This document shows positions 36,495 to 46,096 of a DNA stretch of 64,000 nucleotides, piece after piece. The position numbers were made by a program, and so were the translations under genes. The stretch spans positions 55,572 through 119,571 of the forward strand of contig NZ_CANMQD010000006.1 of assembly GCF_947499945.1 (NCBI RefSeq), given 5' to 3'. The first letter of the stretch is position 1. Every line of letters begins with the position of its first letter. The DNA comes from an uncultured Sulfitobacter sp. Lineage in GTDB: Bacteria; Pseudomonadota; Alphaproteobacteria; Rhodobacterales; Rhodobacteraceae. The notes beneath the pieces are model-generated. The model searched no databases and had not been told where the DNA came from. It saw only the letters and a program-made list of their open reading frames with translations.

Positions 36495-37823
36495 TTAGGC
36501 GGCCAAAGAGCGATCAATCGCGAGGGAGAGCTTGCCCACAAGCTCGTCAATTTGGGCGTCCTCAATGATGAAGGGAGGGGCGAGCAGGATGTGATCGCCG
36601 TGCTGGCCGTCTATGGTGCCTGACATGGGATAGCAGATGAGGCCAGCAGCAAAGGCTTCTTTCTTGATCCGCGCAGCAAGGCCGCGTTTCGGGTCAAAGG
36701 TCGCCTTCGTCTCGCGGTCAGCAACCAATTCTACACCGCGAAACAACCCGCGCCCGCGAATGTCGCCGACATGGGCATGTTGGCCAAAGGTAGCGCGCAG
36801 CGCCGCGTCGAGTTTCGCGCCTTGGGTGTGGACCTGTGCGAGCAGACCCCCGTCAAGGATTTCGCTCAGCACTGCGTTCGCCGCAGTCGCGGCCATGGCG
36901 TGGCCCATATAGGTATGGCCGTGCTGGAAAAATCCGGTGCCTGCGGCGATGGCGTCATAGATCGCGCCTGACGTCAGCAGCGCGCCGATGGGTTGGTAGC
37001 CTGCGCCCAGCCCCTTTGCGATGGTTATCATGTCGGGGGCAACGCCGTCCTCGGTGCAGGCAAACAGATGGCCTGTCCGGCCCATGCCGCACATCACTTC
37101 GTCAAGGATCAGAAGGATGCCGTATTGATCGCAAATCTCGCGCACACGCTTGAGATATCCAGGCACTGCGGGGACAGCGCCCGATGTTGCGCCGACAACA
37201 GGCTCGGCCATAAATGCCATGACGCTGTCGGGTCCAAGGCGGAGGATTTCGGTCTCTAACTCGTTGGCAACGCGCAGGCCGTAGGCCTCCTGTGTTTCGT
37301 CCTCTGCGCGGTCGCGGTACTCGTAACAGGGGCTGATGTGGGTGGTATCGGCCAAGAGTGGCGCAAATTGTGTGCGCCGCCATGCATTCCCACCAGCGGC
37401 CAGTGCGCCGAGGGTGTTGCCGTGATAGCTTTGACGCCGCGCGATCACGCGGTGGCGGTTTGGCTGACCGATTTCCAGAAAATACTGTCGCGCAAGTTTG
37501 ATCGCGGCTTCGACCGCTTCGGACCCGCCAGAGACAAGGTAGACGCGGTCGATCCCTTCGGGGGCGTTCGCCACCAGACGGTCGGCCAACTGCTCTGCCG
37601 GCTGGGACGTGAAGAAACCTGTATGTGCAAAAGCGACCGTGTCGATCTGGGCATGCAATGCCGCCCGCACGGCCGCGTTGGAATGGCCAAGGCAGGACAC
37701 AGCCGCCCCGCCAGAGCCGTCAAGATAGCGCCGCCCTTCGGTGTCGATCAGATAACATCCCTCCCCGCCTGCCACGACAGGTAACGCGCCTTTGGTGGAG
37801 CGGCCGAAAATGTGAGTGTTCAT
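36495..37823 (-). CDS. Class III PLP aminotransferase
   Basis: The 442-residue enzyme has the PLP lysine K270 in TIAKGLGAGYQP, the LILDEVMCGMGRTG motif (aspartate 241) and GGSEAVEAAIKLAR. Family members transfer omega- or beta-amino groups to pyruvate or oxoglutarate. It is divergent from an RpiR regulator, with a candidate operator between. A second class III enzyme at 40817 shares only moderate similarity, so this is not a recent duplication. Substrate unknown. Confidence 0.87.
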   Translation of the reverse strand: MNTHIFGRSTKGALPVVAGGEGCYLIDTEGRRYLDGSGGAAVSCLGHSNAAVRAALHAQIDTVAFAHTGFFTSQPAEQLADRLVANAPEGIDRVYLVSGGSEAVEAAIKLARQYFLEIGQPNRHRVIARRQSYHGNTLGALAAGGNAWRRTQFAPLLADTTHISPCYEYRDRAEDETQEAYGLRVANELETEILRLGPDSVMAFMAEPVVGATSGAVPAVPGYLKRVREICDQYGILLILDEVMCGMGRTGHLFACTEDGVAPDMITIAKGLGAGYQPIGALLTSGAIYDAIAAGTGFFQHGHTYMGHAMAATAANAVLSEILDGGLLAQVHTQGAKLDAALRATFGQHAHVGDIRGRGLFRGVELVADRETKATFDPKRGLAARIKKEAFAAGLICYPMSGTIDGQHGDHILLAPPFIIEDAQIDELVGKLSLAIDRSLAA

Positions 37824-37876
37824 ATGCGTGTCCTTGGGAGGGGGATAAGCCTACGGGAATCGAGGGCTTGTCCTTG

Positions 37877-37896
37877 AATAATACAAATGTGTTATT
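37877..37896. promoter_or_regulatory. Inverted repeat between aminotransferase and RpiR genes
   Basis: AATAATAC and GTGTTATT match at 7 of 8 positions around AAAT. RpiR-type regulators bind such palindromes; the site lies 54 bases from the aminotransferase start and 80 from the regulator start. Confidence 0.35.
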
Positions 37897-37975
37897 TATA
37901 CGCAAAATAAAAAGCAAATGATTTATTTTGACTTGCTGGAAATGGCTAATGGACGCTAACTGATCGGGTATAGAG

Positions 37976-38848
37976 ATGGATAGCATACGGATGACAACCG
38001 CAGAGGCGCTGAAAGATGATTTGGCCCTCATGAGTGTGACGGGCACCCCTGCGCTGCGTACTTTTGCCCCTTGGGTTCTGGATCATCTGCCGTTGGTTGC
38101 GTTTCACTCCATCCGCAGTCTGGCCAAGCAAGCGGGCGTGAACCCCAATACTGTCACGCGGTTGGCCAAAGAGTTGGGGTATGCAGGTTTTGATGCGCTG
38201 CGTGCAGATGTCCAAACCTTGTTGCACAGTCCCGCGCCGACCTATGGCGACCGCGCGCGGTCCCTGCGTGCGCAGGTCGATGGCAACGGGTTCGCAGGTA
38301 TGATTGCCGCCAACCGTGAGAATGCGGAACAGCTTTTTGCACCAGAGATACTCGAGGTTCTTGAGTCGTGTGTGGCGCCGCTTTTGAATGCGCGGCGGGT
38401 GCATGTGGTCGGCGTGCGCAGCTGTTATGCGATTGCCCATCACTTTGCCTATGTGGGCGGCATGGCTTTCTCGAATTTTGCCGATGTTCCGTCCTTGCCA
38501 GGAAGTATTATTGATCAGATGTCCCAAGTCGGGGAGGATGATATTGTGGTGGCGATCACCTATGCCCATTACTCCGCCGAAGTGGTGGCAGCCTGTGCGG
38601 TGGCGCGGGAGAATGGTGCGCGCATACTTGCACTCACCGACAGCCATGCCGCGCCGATTGCGGTTGGCGCGTGGAAAGTGCTGCGCCTGCCGATGGCGGG
38701 GCCGCACTTTGTCCCCTCGCTGAACACTGCGTTTCTGGCGGTTGAGATGCTGCTGGGCGGGATGGCGGTGCGGTCGGATGATGCCTCTGATAACGTCACC
38801 CGTTTCGAGAACCGCATCCGCAGCGCAGGGGGCTATGTGGAAGGCTGA
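37976..38848 (+). CDS. RpiR/MurR-family regulator with SIS domain
   Basis: The 290-residue protein has an N-terminal HTH_6 domain (about 10-85, HSIRSLAKQAGVNPNTVTRLAKELG) and a SIS domain (about 130-270) that normally binds a phosphosugar or related ligand; in this family some members respond to amino acid derivatives. It is divergent from the class III aminotransferase and its 3' end overlaps the convergent amidase gene by 16 bases. ATG 37991 is an alternative start. Confidence 0.87.
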   Translation: MDSIRMTTAEALKDDLALMSVTGTPALRTFAPWVLDHLPLVAFHSIRSLAKQAGVNPNTVTRLAKELGYAGFDALRADVQTLLHSPAPTYGDRARSLRAQVDGNGFAGMIAANRENAEQLFAPEILEVLESCVAPLLNARRVHVVGVRSCYAIAHHFAYVGGMAFSNFADVPSLPGSIIDQMSQVGEDDIVVAITYAHYSAEVVAACAVARENGARILALTDSHAAPIAVGAWKVLRLPMAGPHFVPSLNTAFLAVEMLLGGMAVRSDDASDNVTRFENRIRSAGGYVEG

Positions 38849-39690
38849 TCCGTGCTGACGAGAGTGCGGTCGTAGGTGTCCCGCTTGTCGTGCAGGAACG
38901 TATAGTCGCTGCGCGCGGTATCCATCATCTGTCGCTCCAGCGTGATGAATTTGAAATCTTCGGCGTGGGCGTCAAACGACAGCGGATCAAGGTTTTCGTC
39001 CATCCACGGATAACAAAACAGCGAATTGCCAAAGTGTTCGCCTGCGCGGTTGAGCGAGAGGAAGAAACACTGGTTCTCGATGGCGCGGGTCATGGCGAAG
39101 GCGTGCCACATGTGGAACGAGGGGTCGCGGTAATAGGCCCCGCTGTGCAGGATCACTTCGACGCCATGTTTGAGGACCAGCGTGCGCGAGAGTTCGGGAA
39201 AGCGGATGTCGTAGCAGATGATCGGCGAGAGGGTGAAACCCTTCGCCTTGAACCTCATCAGTTGATCGCCTGCGGTGAAATAGTCCTTCTCCATCGACGC
39301 GCCATAGTGGCACAGGTGCAACTTGTCATAATGTCCGGCAAGGGCGCCTTCGGGCGTGACCACTGCTGCGCAGATATAGGTGCCGTTCGTATCCCGTCGG
39401 GCAAAACTGTAGGTGACAAAAACCCCAAACTCGATGGCGAGTGCGGCCCACGTCTGGAACGATGCACCGTCCAGCGGCTCTGCGATCTGGTCGAGGGCGT
39501 CAAAAGCGGCGCGGGAGTATTCGATGCTCGACAATTCGGGCAGCACCACGACATCGGCGGTTTGTGTGCTGAACTGGTGGCGGATTTTGTCAGCTGTTGC
39601 AGCTAGATGCGCATCGCGTGCTGCCGCTGTTGTTGTCGACGGGATTTCGATCTGGCAGGCAAGAAGCGTCAGGGTGTCTTGGGCTGTCAT
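38833..39690 (-). CDS. Nitrilase-superfamily carbon-nitrogen hydrolase
   Basis: The 285-residue enzyme has the full catalytic triad E52 (LPELSS), K123 (YDKLHLC) and C159 (ICYDIRFPE). Relatives hydrolyse amides or N-carbamoyl compounds (omega-amidase, carbamoylputrescine or ureidopropionate hydrolases). It lies downstream of the LysR gene (27-base gap) on the same strand. In this nitrogen-rich neighbourhood an amide or carbamoyl amino acid substrate is likely; exact reaction cannot be told. Confidence 0.87.
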   Translation of the reverse strand: MTAQDTLTLLACQIEIPSTTTAAARDAHLAATADKIRHQFSTQTADVVVLPELSSIEYSRAAFDALDQIAEPLDGASFQTWAALAIEFGVFVTYSFARRDTNGTYICAAVVTPEGALAGHYDKLHLCHYGASMEKDYFTAGDQLMRFKAKGFTLSPIICYDIRFPELSRTLVLKHGVEVILHSGAYYRDPSFHMWHAFAMTRAIENQCFFLSLNRAGEHFGNSLFCYPWMDENLDPLSFDAHAEDFKFITLERQMMDTARSDYTFLHDKRDTYDRTLVSTDQPST

Positions 39691-39717
39691 CGGTTTTAAT
39701 CCTGCTGTTGGGCTGCG

Positions 39718-40692
39718 TCAAACGTCTTGCAGGTCATAGGTGCGCTGCGCAAGGGGCAGTGCGGCGATGCGGTGCTGGAACATTTCGAGCAGGGCAAGTT
39801 CGGCGCGGTTCATGCGGGCGCTTTTATGATGCACCAGATGCACATCGACTATCATTTCATTGCCGTAAGGCGGAAGCCGCCAGAGTCTACCCTGTGCGAC
39901 CAAGTGCGCTGCCACATGAACGGGCAGGGGGCCAAAGCCGAGGCCTGCGGTGATCATGCGCTGCGCTTCTGTGAGGTTGGAAGTGTAGCCGATCACCTTG
40001 TTATCCAGTTTGTGCTGCGCCCTCAGGAGGGCCACGGGGCGCAGGGCGTCCCACAGCTGGTCCGTGCGAAAAGAGACGGAGGAGTGATCGCGCATATCTT
40101 CAAGCGTCAGGTTGTGCTGTCCAAAGAGCGGATGTCCCGCACCGCAAAAGAAGCCAAAGTAAGAGCGATAGAGCAGATCATACTGCAAATTGGGATGGGG
40201 ATCATGCATGATGCAAACGCCAAGGCCGACTGATTTATCAAGCACCGCCTGCTGGACCTTTGTGCTCGACATGACTTCGAGGTCAAAGCTCACTTGTCGG
40301 TTTTCGCGGTGAAAGTCGGCCAGCACCCCGTCAAAGAAATCGCTGACCACACCGCTCAGCAGGGCCAGCTTGACCTTGCCTGTGACCACGTCCTTTGTGC
40401 CTTGGCTGTTCTCAATGGTGCGGACCAGATTGCCGAACAACTCCTGACACTCATGATAGAGAATTTGCCCCGCAGGCGTGATGCGGAAATGGGAGGGGCT
40501 GCGGTCAATCAACGCGATGCCCAGCTGTGCCTCTAACCGCTGAAGTGCCTGACTGACCGAGGGCTGGCGCCGCATCAGTCGTTTTGCGGCGAGGGTGATG
40601 CTGCCCTCCTGTGCGATGAACATGAAGGTGCGCAGCAGGTTAAGGTCAAGCTCGCGGATCAGCTTTTCCTGCTTGTGGGGATTTGTCGGCAT
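39718..40692 (-). CDS. LysR-family regulator
   Basis: The 324-residue protein has the LysR HTH (about 15-75, TFMFIAQEGSITLAAKRL and QPSVSQALQRLEAQLG) and a ligand-binding domain. It is divergent from the aminotransferase-BKACE-deacetylase operon at 40817, with 124 bases between, the usual arrangement for LysR control of the neighbour. It may also drive the amidase gene behind it. Confidence 0.88.
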   Translation of the reverse strand: MPTNPHKQEKLIRELDLNLLRTFMFIAQEGSITLAAKRLMRRQPSVSQALQRLEAQLGIALIDRSPSHFRITPAGQILYHECQELFGNLVRTIENSQGTKDVVTGKVKLALLSGVVSDFFDGVLADFHRENRQVSFDLEVMSSTKVQQAVLDKSVGLGVCIMHDPHPNLQYDLLYRSYFGFFCGAGHPLFGQHNLTLEDMRDHSSVSFRTDQLWDALRPVALLRAQHKLDNKVIGYTSNLTEAQRMITAGLGFGPLPVHVAAHLVAQGRLWRLPPYGNEMIVDVHLVHHKSARMNRAELALLEMFQHRIAALPLAQRTYDLQDV

Positions 40693-40816
40693 ATCGATGG
40701 CCCTTCATTGGTTTCATCAATGATATCCATATATCTTATCTATTTGCACTATGACAAAAACAAGCCCACTCTTTGCGCAATGACTGCCTGATGCCCGTCG
40801 CTGGCACTTTCAAAGG

Positions 40817-42160
40817 ATGAAGCCCGTGAAGAAATCCAACCTGTTCTATCAAACGCGCCAGCGCCGACCAGAGGTGGAGCGTGCCGAGGGGATTTACATT
40901 TGGGGCAAGAATGGGGAGCGGTTCATCGACGGCTCTTCAGGCGCGATGGTGAGCAACATCGGTCACTCTAACCCCAATGTACTGGCCGCGATGAAGGCGC
41001 AGATGGACAGCGCGACCTTTGCCTACCGTCTGCATTTTGAGAACGCAGCTGCCGAGAATTTGGCGACTGCCATTGCTGAGCGGATGCCCGAGGGGTTGAA
41101 CCGCGTCTTCTTTGTCTCGGGTGGATCAGAGGCGATGGAGTCGTGCATCAAGTTCGCCCGCCAATGGGCATTGGCCGCAGGGCAGGCAAGCCGCTGGAAA
41201 GTCATCTCGCGGTTTCCTTCCTATCATGGGTCCACGTTGGGCGCATTGGCGATAACGGGCTATGGTCCCCTCACTGATGCGTTTAAGCCCCTCTATACGG
41301 ACATGCCGAAAATCCCCGCGCCGACATGCTATCTGGACCGCGATAACCTGTCGGATCATGATCGGGGCCTCAAATATGCCGAAATGCTGCGCGACGAAAT
41401 TATTGCCCAAGGGCCGGAGACGGTGATGGCTTTTGCGATGGAGCCTGTGGGTGGTGCGTCGACGGGCGCGCTGGTCGCACCTGACAGTTATTACACCCGC
41501 ATCCGCGAGATTTGTGACGAGTTTGGCATTCTGTTGATCATGGATGAAGTCATGTCAGGTGTCGGGCGCACGGGTGCCTTTATGGCGTCGGAGCATTGGA
41601 ATGTGCGCCCTGATCTGGTGGCGGTGTCCAAAGGGTTTGGCGCGGGCTATGCCCCACTTGGCGCGATGATCGCGGATGAGGGGATGGTCGAGACAGTGCT
41701 GGCCGCAGGCGGGTTTGCGCACGGCCATACCTATGCGGGCAACCCGTTGGCGTGCAGTGCGGGATTGGCGGTTCTGGGCGAGATTGACCGCCTTGATCTG
41801 ATGAGCAATGCCGCCGCGATGGGTGACACACTCATGGCGGGGATGCGCGATTTGATGGACCGCTACAGCTTTATCGGGGATGTGCGCGGCAAGGGGCTGC
41901 TCACCGCGTTTGAAATGGTGAGCGACCGCGAGACGATGGCGCCGCTGCCAAAGGCACTCAACGCCTATGACCGATTTGTCGAGATTTGCTATGCACGTAA
42001 CCTGATCACCTATTCGCGGCGCACGCGGGGTGGCATTGATGGCGATCATTTCCTGATCTGTCCGCCGATGATTGTGACAGAACCGCAAGTGGGCGAGATT
42101 TTGAGCATCCTTGATGACAGTCTCAAGGTTTTTGCGACTGAAGCTGGATTGGAGGGCTGA
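40817..42160 (+). CDS. Class III PLP aminotransferase of the BKACE operon
   Basis: The 447-residue enzyme has K272 in AVSKGFGAGYAPLG, the IMDEVMSGVGRTG motif and GGSEAMESCIKFAR. Class III enzymes act on amino groups distant from, or beta to, the carboxylate. It is followed after 2 bases by a BKACE gene, so a simple model is that it makes the beta-keto acid that BKACE cleaves, starting from a beta-amino acid. The start has no strong ribosome binding site (AAAGGATGAAGCCC overlaps it). Confidence 0.88.
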   Translation: MKPVKKSNLFYQTRQRRPEVERAEGIYIWGKNGERFIDGSSGAMVSNIGHSNPNVLAAMKAQMDSATFAYRLHFENAAAENLATAIAERMPEGLNRVFFVSGGSEAMESCIKFARQWALAAGQASRWKVISRFPSYHGSTLGALAITGYGPLTDAFKPLYTDMPKIPAPTCYLDRDNLSDHDRGLKYAEMLRDEIIAQGPETVMAFAMEPVGGASTGALVAPDSYYTRIREICDEFGILLIMDEVMSGVGRTGAFMASEHWNVRPDLVAVSKGFGAGYAPLGAMIADEGMVETVLAAGGFAHGHTYAGNPLACSAGLAVLGEIDRLDLMSNAAAMGDTLMAGMRDLMDRYSFIGDVRGKGLLTAFEMVSDRETMAPLPKALNAYDRFVEICYARNLITYSRRTRGGIDGDHFLICPPMIVTEPQVGEILSILDDSLKVFATEAGLEG

Positions 42161-42162
42161 AT

Positions 42163-43092
42163 ATGCCACGTAAAATTGTCCTGACCTGCGCCATCACCGG
42201 CTCCATCCACACGCCGAGCATGAGCCCGCATTTACCAATCACCCCCGACCAGATTGCCACGTCGGCGATAGAGGCGGCGCAGGCGGGAGCGTCGATCCTG
42301 CATCTACATGCGCGGGAGCCTGATACGGGGCGGCCCAGTTCTGACATCGAGGTGTTTCGCCAATTCCTGCCACGGATCAAGGATGCCACTGACGCGGTAA
42401 TAAACCTCACCACGGGGGGCAGTTCACAGATGAGCGTAGAGCAGCGGCTGTCCGCGCCTGCGGCACTTGCGCCCGAGATGTGCTCGCTCAACATGGGGTC
42501 GATCAACTTTGGCCTGTTTCCAATGAAGGATCAGCAGAGCGAGTGGAAGCATGATTGGGAAGAGCAGTTCCTTGAGAACACGCGCGACACGGTATTCAAA
42601 AACACGTTTCACGATATTGAAACTGTGTTTCGCATGCTCGGGGACGAGGGCGGTGCGCGGTTCGAGTTCGAATGCTATGATGTGGGCCATATCCAGACGG
42701 TCGCCTTTTACCTGCGCAAACACCGGATCAAAGCGCCTGTGTTTTTGCAATTCGTGATGGGGGTGCTGGGCGGAATTGATGCCAGCCCGCAAAGCCTGAT
42801 GTATATGAAGGAGACTGCCGACCGCCTTCTTGGTGATACGTATCAGTTTTCTGTGCTGGCGGCGGGTCGCCAGCAGATGACCCTTGGCACGATGGCGGTG
42901 ATCTTGGGAGGTAATGTGCGCGTGGGGCTGGAGGACAGTCTGATGATCCGCCGTGGCGAGTTGGCGACCAGCAACGCGCAGCAAGTCACCAAGATACGCA
43001 GTATTCTCGAAGAATTGGGATATGAAATTGCAACGCCCGATGAGGCGCGTGCCATGCTTGCCCTCAAGGGCGCAGATAAAACAGGATTTTAG
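42163..43092 (+). CDS. BKACE-family beta-keto acid cleavage enzyme (DUF849)
   Basis: The 309-residue TIM-barrel protein has the zinc-binding H47-x-H49 in ILHLHARE and the EFECYDVGH and VRVGLEDS motifs. BKACE enzymes condense a beta-keto acid with acetyl-CoA and split it to acetoacetate and a new acyl-CoA, as in 3-keto-5-aminohexanoate or dehydrocarnitine breakdown. Which beta-keto acid is used here is not evident. It sits between the aminotransferase and the deacetylase, 2 and 4 bases apart, in a tight operon. Confidence 0.9.
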   Translation: MPRKIVLTCAITGSIHTPSMSPHLPITPDQIATSAIEAAQAGASILHLHAREPDTGRPSSDIEVFRQFLPRIKDATDAVINLTTGGSSQMSVEQRLSAPAALAPEMCSLNMGSINFGLFPMKDQQSEWKHDWEEQFLENTRDTVFKNTFHDIETVFRMLGDEGGARFEFECYDVGHIQTVAFYLRKHRIKAPVFLQFVMGVLGGIDASPQSLMYMKETADRLLGDTYQFSVLAAGRQQMTLGTMAVILGGNVRVGLEDSLMIRRGELATSNAQQVTKIRSILEELGYEIATPDEARAMLALKGADKTGF

Positions 43093-43096
43093 ACCG

Positions 43097-44122
43097 ATGC
43101 GTGTATTTGTCGATCAAGAAAAGCAGAGCCAACATTACCCGACAGGGTTCCTTGTGAATGGCCTGATGCAGCCGAACCCCGAGATGCCGGAGCGTATGGA
43201 GCGGTTACTCAGCGGTGTTGCGGCAGGGGGGCATGATGTTGAAATGCCCGATGATCACGGTCTTGGCCCCATCGCGGCGGTGCATACGCCTGCTTATCTC
43301 AAATTTCTGTCGACGGTTTATACCCGTTGGAGCCGTATACCCGATGCCACGCCAGAGATTTTTCCCAACATCCACCCTGACAGGCGCACGGCCAGTTATC
43401 CGCTATCTGTTGTGGGGCAGGCGGGGTTTCACATTACCGATATGTCCTGTCCCATTGGCGAGCATACGTGGGAGGCTGCGCGGTGGTCTGCCAACTGCGC
43501 TGTCTCGGCGGCTCAAGCGGTTGTGGAGGGGGGCAAGGCGGCCTATGCGCTGTGCCGCCCACCCGGTCACCACTGTTTCACCGATCTGGCGGGGGGGTTT
43601 TGTTATCTGAACAATTCCGCCATCGCAGCGCAATATCTGCGGCGGACGCATAACCGCGTCGCTATCATTGATGTGGACCTCCACCATGGCAACGGCACAC
43701 AGGGGATATTCTATGGCCGCGATGATGTGTTCACCTTGTCCATTCATGCTGATCCTGCGCGGTTCTATCCTTTCTTCTGGGGTCACGCGCATGAGACGGG
43801 GGAGGGGGCGGGCCTTGGCTATAACCTCAACGTGCCCTTGCCGCGCGGCACCGATGATGCGGGGTTCTTGCAAGGTCTTGAGGGTGGATTAGAGCATGTG
43901 AAGGCTTTTGCACCCGATGCTATTGTGATCGCTCTTGGCCTTGATGCGTTTGAGGGCGACCCGTTTGGCGGGCTTTCTGTCTCCACGCCCGGTTTTGAGC
44001 GCATCGCAGCGCTCCTTGCGGGGTTGAAGCTGCCTACGGTCATCGTTCAGGAAGGTGGATATCTGTGTGACGCGTTGGGAGAGAACCTGCACTCTTTCCT
44101 GAATGGATTTGAAAACACCTAG
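43097..44122 (+). CDS. HDAC-like acetylpolyamine amidohydrolase family deacetylase
   Basis: The 341-residue enzyme has the class II deacetylase active site: H158-H159 in RPPGHHCF, zinc ligands D194 and H196 in DVDLHHGNGTQ and the aspartate in LGLDAFEGDP. Bacterial relatives such as AphA remove acetyl groups from acetylpolyamines or other N-acetyl amines. It would free the amine for the upstream aminotransferase. Start ATG 43097 lies 4 bases after the BKACE stop. The TRAP importer that follows after 255 bases may bring in the acetylated substrate. Confidence 0.88.
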   Translation: MRVFVDQEKQSQHYPTGFLVNGLMQPNPEMPERMERLLSGVAAGGHDVEMPDDHGLGPIAAVHTPAYLKFLSTVYTRWSRIPDATPEIFPNIHPDRRTASYPLSVVGQAGFHITDMSCPIGEHTWEAARWSANCAVSAAQAVVEGGKAAYALCRPPGHHCFTDLAGGFCYLNNSAIAAQYLRRTHNRVAIIDVDLHHGNGTQGIFYGRDDVFTLSIHADPARFYPFFWGHAHETGEGAGLGYNLNVPLPRGTDDAGFLQGLEGGLEHVKAFAPDAIVIALGLDAFEGDPFGGLSVSTPGFERIAALLAGLKLPTVIVQEGGYLCDALGENLHSFLNGFENT

Positions 44123-44377
44123 GTCTGGCGGCAGGTCTACTGTGCCTAGGCCAAAAACGTCTTTAGACCCAGATGATCTGCGTTGATGTCCAATCGCAGT
44201 CGATTAGGCTTGGCTACCGCGAATAACATGCACGAAATGCCTAAATACAAGCGTGACGCGCAAAACAAATTGCTATGCGTAATATATTTGCCTAGCATCT
44301 TAAAATGCACTGAAAGGGCTCGCCTGCTGTCGCGATTCTCGTTCACGCAAACAAAAATAAAATAGGGAGAAAACTCA

Positions 44378-45382
44378 ATGAGTTTCACAAAAATCACCAA
44401 GGTTCTGACCGCAGGCGCGATCACCGCGCTGATGTCCACGGCCGCTTTTGCACAAGACACCACACTGCGTTTTGCAGGCGTTTTCCCGATTGACCATCAG
44501 GGTACAAAGATGATGGAGCAGGTTGCTGCTGATGTCGCCGCCGCTGATGTTGGTCTGAAAATCGATATCTTTCCTGCGAACCAGCTGGGATCCGGCGAAG
44601 CACTCTTCGAAGATGTAGCCCGTGGCAACATCGATCTGGCCGGTGCGTTCATCTATGCCGATACCGATCCCCGTCTCGAGTTTCTTTCCATGCCCTTCCT
44701 CGTAAGCGGCTGGGATGACATGGACAGCGTGATGCGCAACATGGATTCCGAATATAACAAGATCCTTCAGGAAATCACTGACGAGTACGGCGTGCGCGTT
44801 ATGTCCCAGAACCCTGAGGGTTTTGTGGGTGTTGTTGCCACGAAAGAGCCTACAAACTGGAACACATTTGATGACAAAGGCATGAACATCCGTGTTTGGT
44901 CCTCGACTGTTGTGAAATCCATGATGGAAAGCATCGGCTTTAAAGCGACAACGATGGCATGGGGCGATATCTTCCCTGCGATCCAGTCCGGTATTGTTGA
45001 TGGCGCGATCTGCTGCACAAAGACAGCGACTTACACGATCTTTGCACAGTCCGATGTGGGCACGCACTTTGTCGAGTATAACGCGATTTCCGAGCTGACC
45101 AGCTTTTACGCATCCCAGCGTTCCCTCGATAAGCTGACACCAGAGCAGGTTGAAGTTCTGCAAGCCGCGATGACAAAAGCATCCGATGATTTCTTTGCGT
45201 ATAACCGCGAGAATGACGATGCCTTCGGTCAGAAACTGCTCGACAGCGGCTATACCATCCTGAGCCTGAACGCCGAAGACCAAGCCGCCATGGCGACAAA
45301 AGTCCGCGAAGAAATCTGGCCAATGATGGCCGAGAGCGTCGGCCAAGACATCATCGACCGCCTCAAAGGCGCGATGAACTAA
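44378..45382 (+). CDS. dctP: TRAP transporter substrate-binding protein DctP
   Basis: A 334-residue periplasmic binding protein with a signal peptide cleaved after AFA (about residue 25), the central GMNIRVWSS segment carrying the ligand-carboxylate arginine of DctP proteins, and GDIFPAIQSGIVDGA. It captures an organic acid or amino acid-like ligand for DctQM. AGGGAG precedes the start. A hairpin at 45395 separates it from the permease genes. A CC pair in DGAICCTK is unusual for this family. Confidence 0.9.
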   Translation: MSFTKITKVLTAGAITALMSTAAFAQDTTLRFAGVFPIDHQGTKMMEQVAADVAAADVGLKIDIFPANQLGSGEALFEDVARGNIDLAGAFIYADTDPRLEFLSMPFLVSGWDDMDSVMRNMDSEYNKILQEITDEYGVRVMSQNPEGFVGVVATKEPTNWNTFDDKGMNIRVWSSTVVKSMMESIGFKATTMAWGDIFPAIQSGIVDGAICCTKTATYTIFAQSDVGTHFVEYNAISELTSFYASQRSLDKLTPEQVEVLQAAMTKASDDFFAYNRENDDAFGQKLLDSGYTILSLNAEDQAAMATKVREEIWPMMAESVGQDIIDRLKGAMN

Positions 45383-45394
45383 GCACAAGCGATC

Positions 45395-45423
45395 AAGGGC
45401 TGGCAAATTTGCCGGCCCTTTTT
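45395..45423 (+). terminator. Attenuator hairpin between dctP and dctQ
   Basis: Arms AAGGGC (45395-45400) and GCCCTT (45415-45420) enclose a further self-complementary T/GGCAAATTTGCC/G core, followed by TTT. Read-through into dctQM is expected. Confidence 0.7.
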
Positions 45424-45463
45424 GTGTCTGTAGATTGACCAAATACAAAAAGGGGCAAGCGGT

Positions 45464-46096
45464 ATGTCGGGCAAAAACGACGATCACGCACAACTTGATG
45501 ATTTGCCAATAGGCGCCGGTGGCGAAATTGACGGCCATCCCATAAAAGTAACAGACGAATTGCCGCGGGTTATTGGCGTGCCGATGAACTTGATGCTGAT
45601 TGCCATGAAGGGCATCGTCATGTTCTCGGGGTTTCTCATGGCCTTCACTTTTGGTGCTGTTGTGGTGATCCGCTACGGCTTTGGCGGCGACCTGTTTGCC
45701 TACGAAGAGTGGCTTTTGGCGATTAGTATCGTGGGCTTTTTCGCCGGTGCTGTGCTGGCCTCCGAGCGGCAGTTGCACATCAATGCCGATATTCTGGGGA
45801 TTATCATCCAAAATCCACGCCTGATCTGGATACGCGGCTTTGTCGTGCTGTCCATCGAATTGGGTGTGACGCTGTTTATCGTCTATGCCTGCTATATCTC
45901 GCTGCTTGATGATTTCTCGTTCCCGAGACTGCGTGCCACAACTGTTTTGCGCATCCCGTTTGTGTCATGGCGCATCGCGATTATGGTCGCGTTTACCTTC
46001 ATGTCCATGTTCACTGCCGCGTATCTTTACGTGCATATCCGTAAAGGGCTCGGCCTGCCGCTCAAGTCCGATAGCCTCGGGAAGGTCGCATCATGA
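45464..46096 (+). CDS. dctQ: TRAP transporter small permease DctQ
   Basis: A 210-residue membrane protein with four hydrophobic segments after a 40-residue polar N-terminal tail, which is longer than usual. The YEEWLLAISIVGFFAGAVLASERQLHIN block is the conserved DctQ region. It forms the transporter with DctM, whose start overlaps its stop by ATGA. Confidence 0.87.
   Translation: MSGKNDDHAQLDDLPIGAGGEIDGHPIKVTDELPRVIGVPMNLMLIAMKGIVMFSGFLMAFTFGAVVVIRYGFGGDLFAYEEWLLAISIVGFFAGAVLASERQLHINADILGIIIQNPRLIWIRGFVVLSIELGVTLFIVYACYISLLDDFSFPRLRATTVLRIPFVSWRIAIMVAFTFMSMFTAAYLYVHIRKGLGLPLKSDSLGKVAS

Noticed and set aside
34903..36498. 531-codon frame antisense to malate synthase G
   Set aside because: It is opposite a fully conserved enzyme and has no recognisable domain; long antisense frames are common at this base composition.
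36495..42160. The two class III aminotransferases as a recent duplication
   Set aside because: Apart from family motifs their sequences differ throughout, so they are distinct enzymes.
44375..45811. 478-codon minus-strand frame across dctP and dctQ
   Set aside because: Covers two well-recognised genes and an attenuator on the other strand; the product is His/Cys-rich nonsense.
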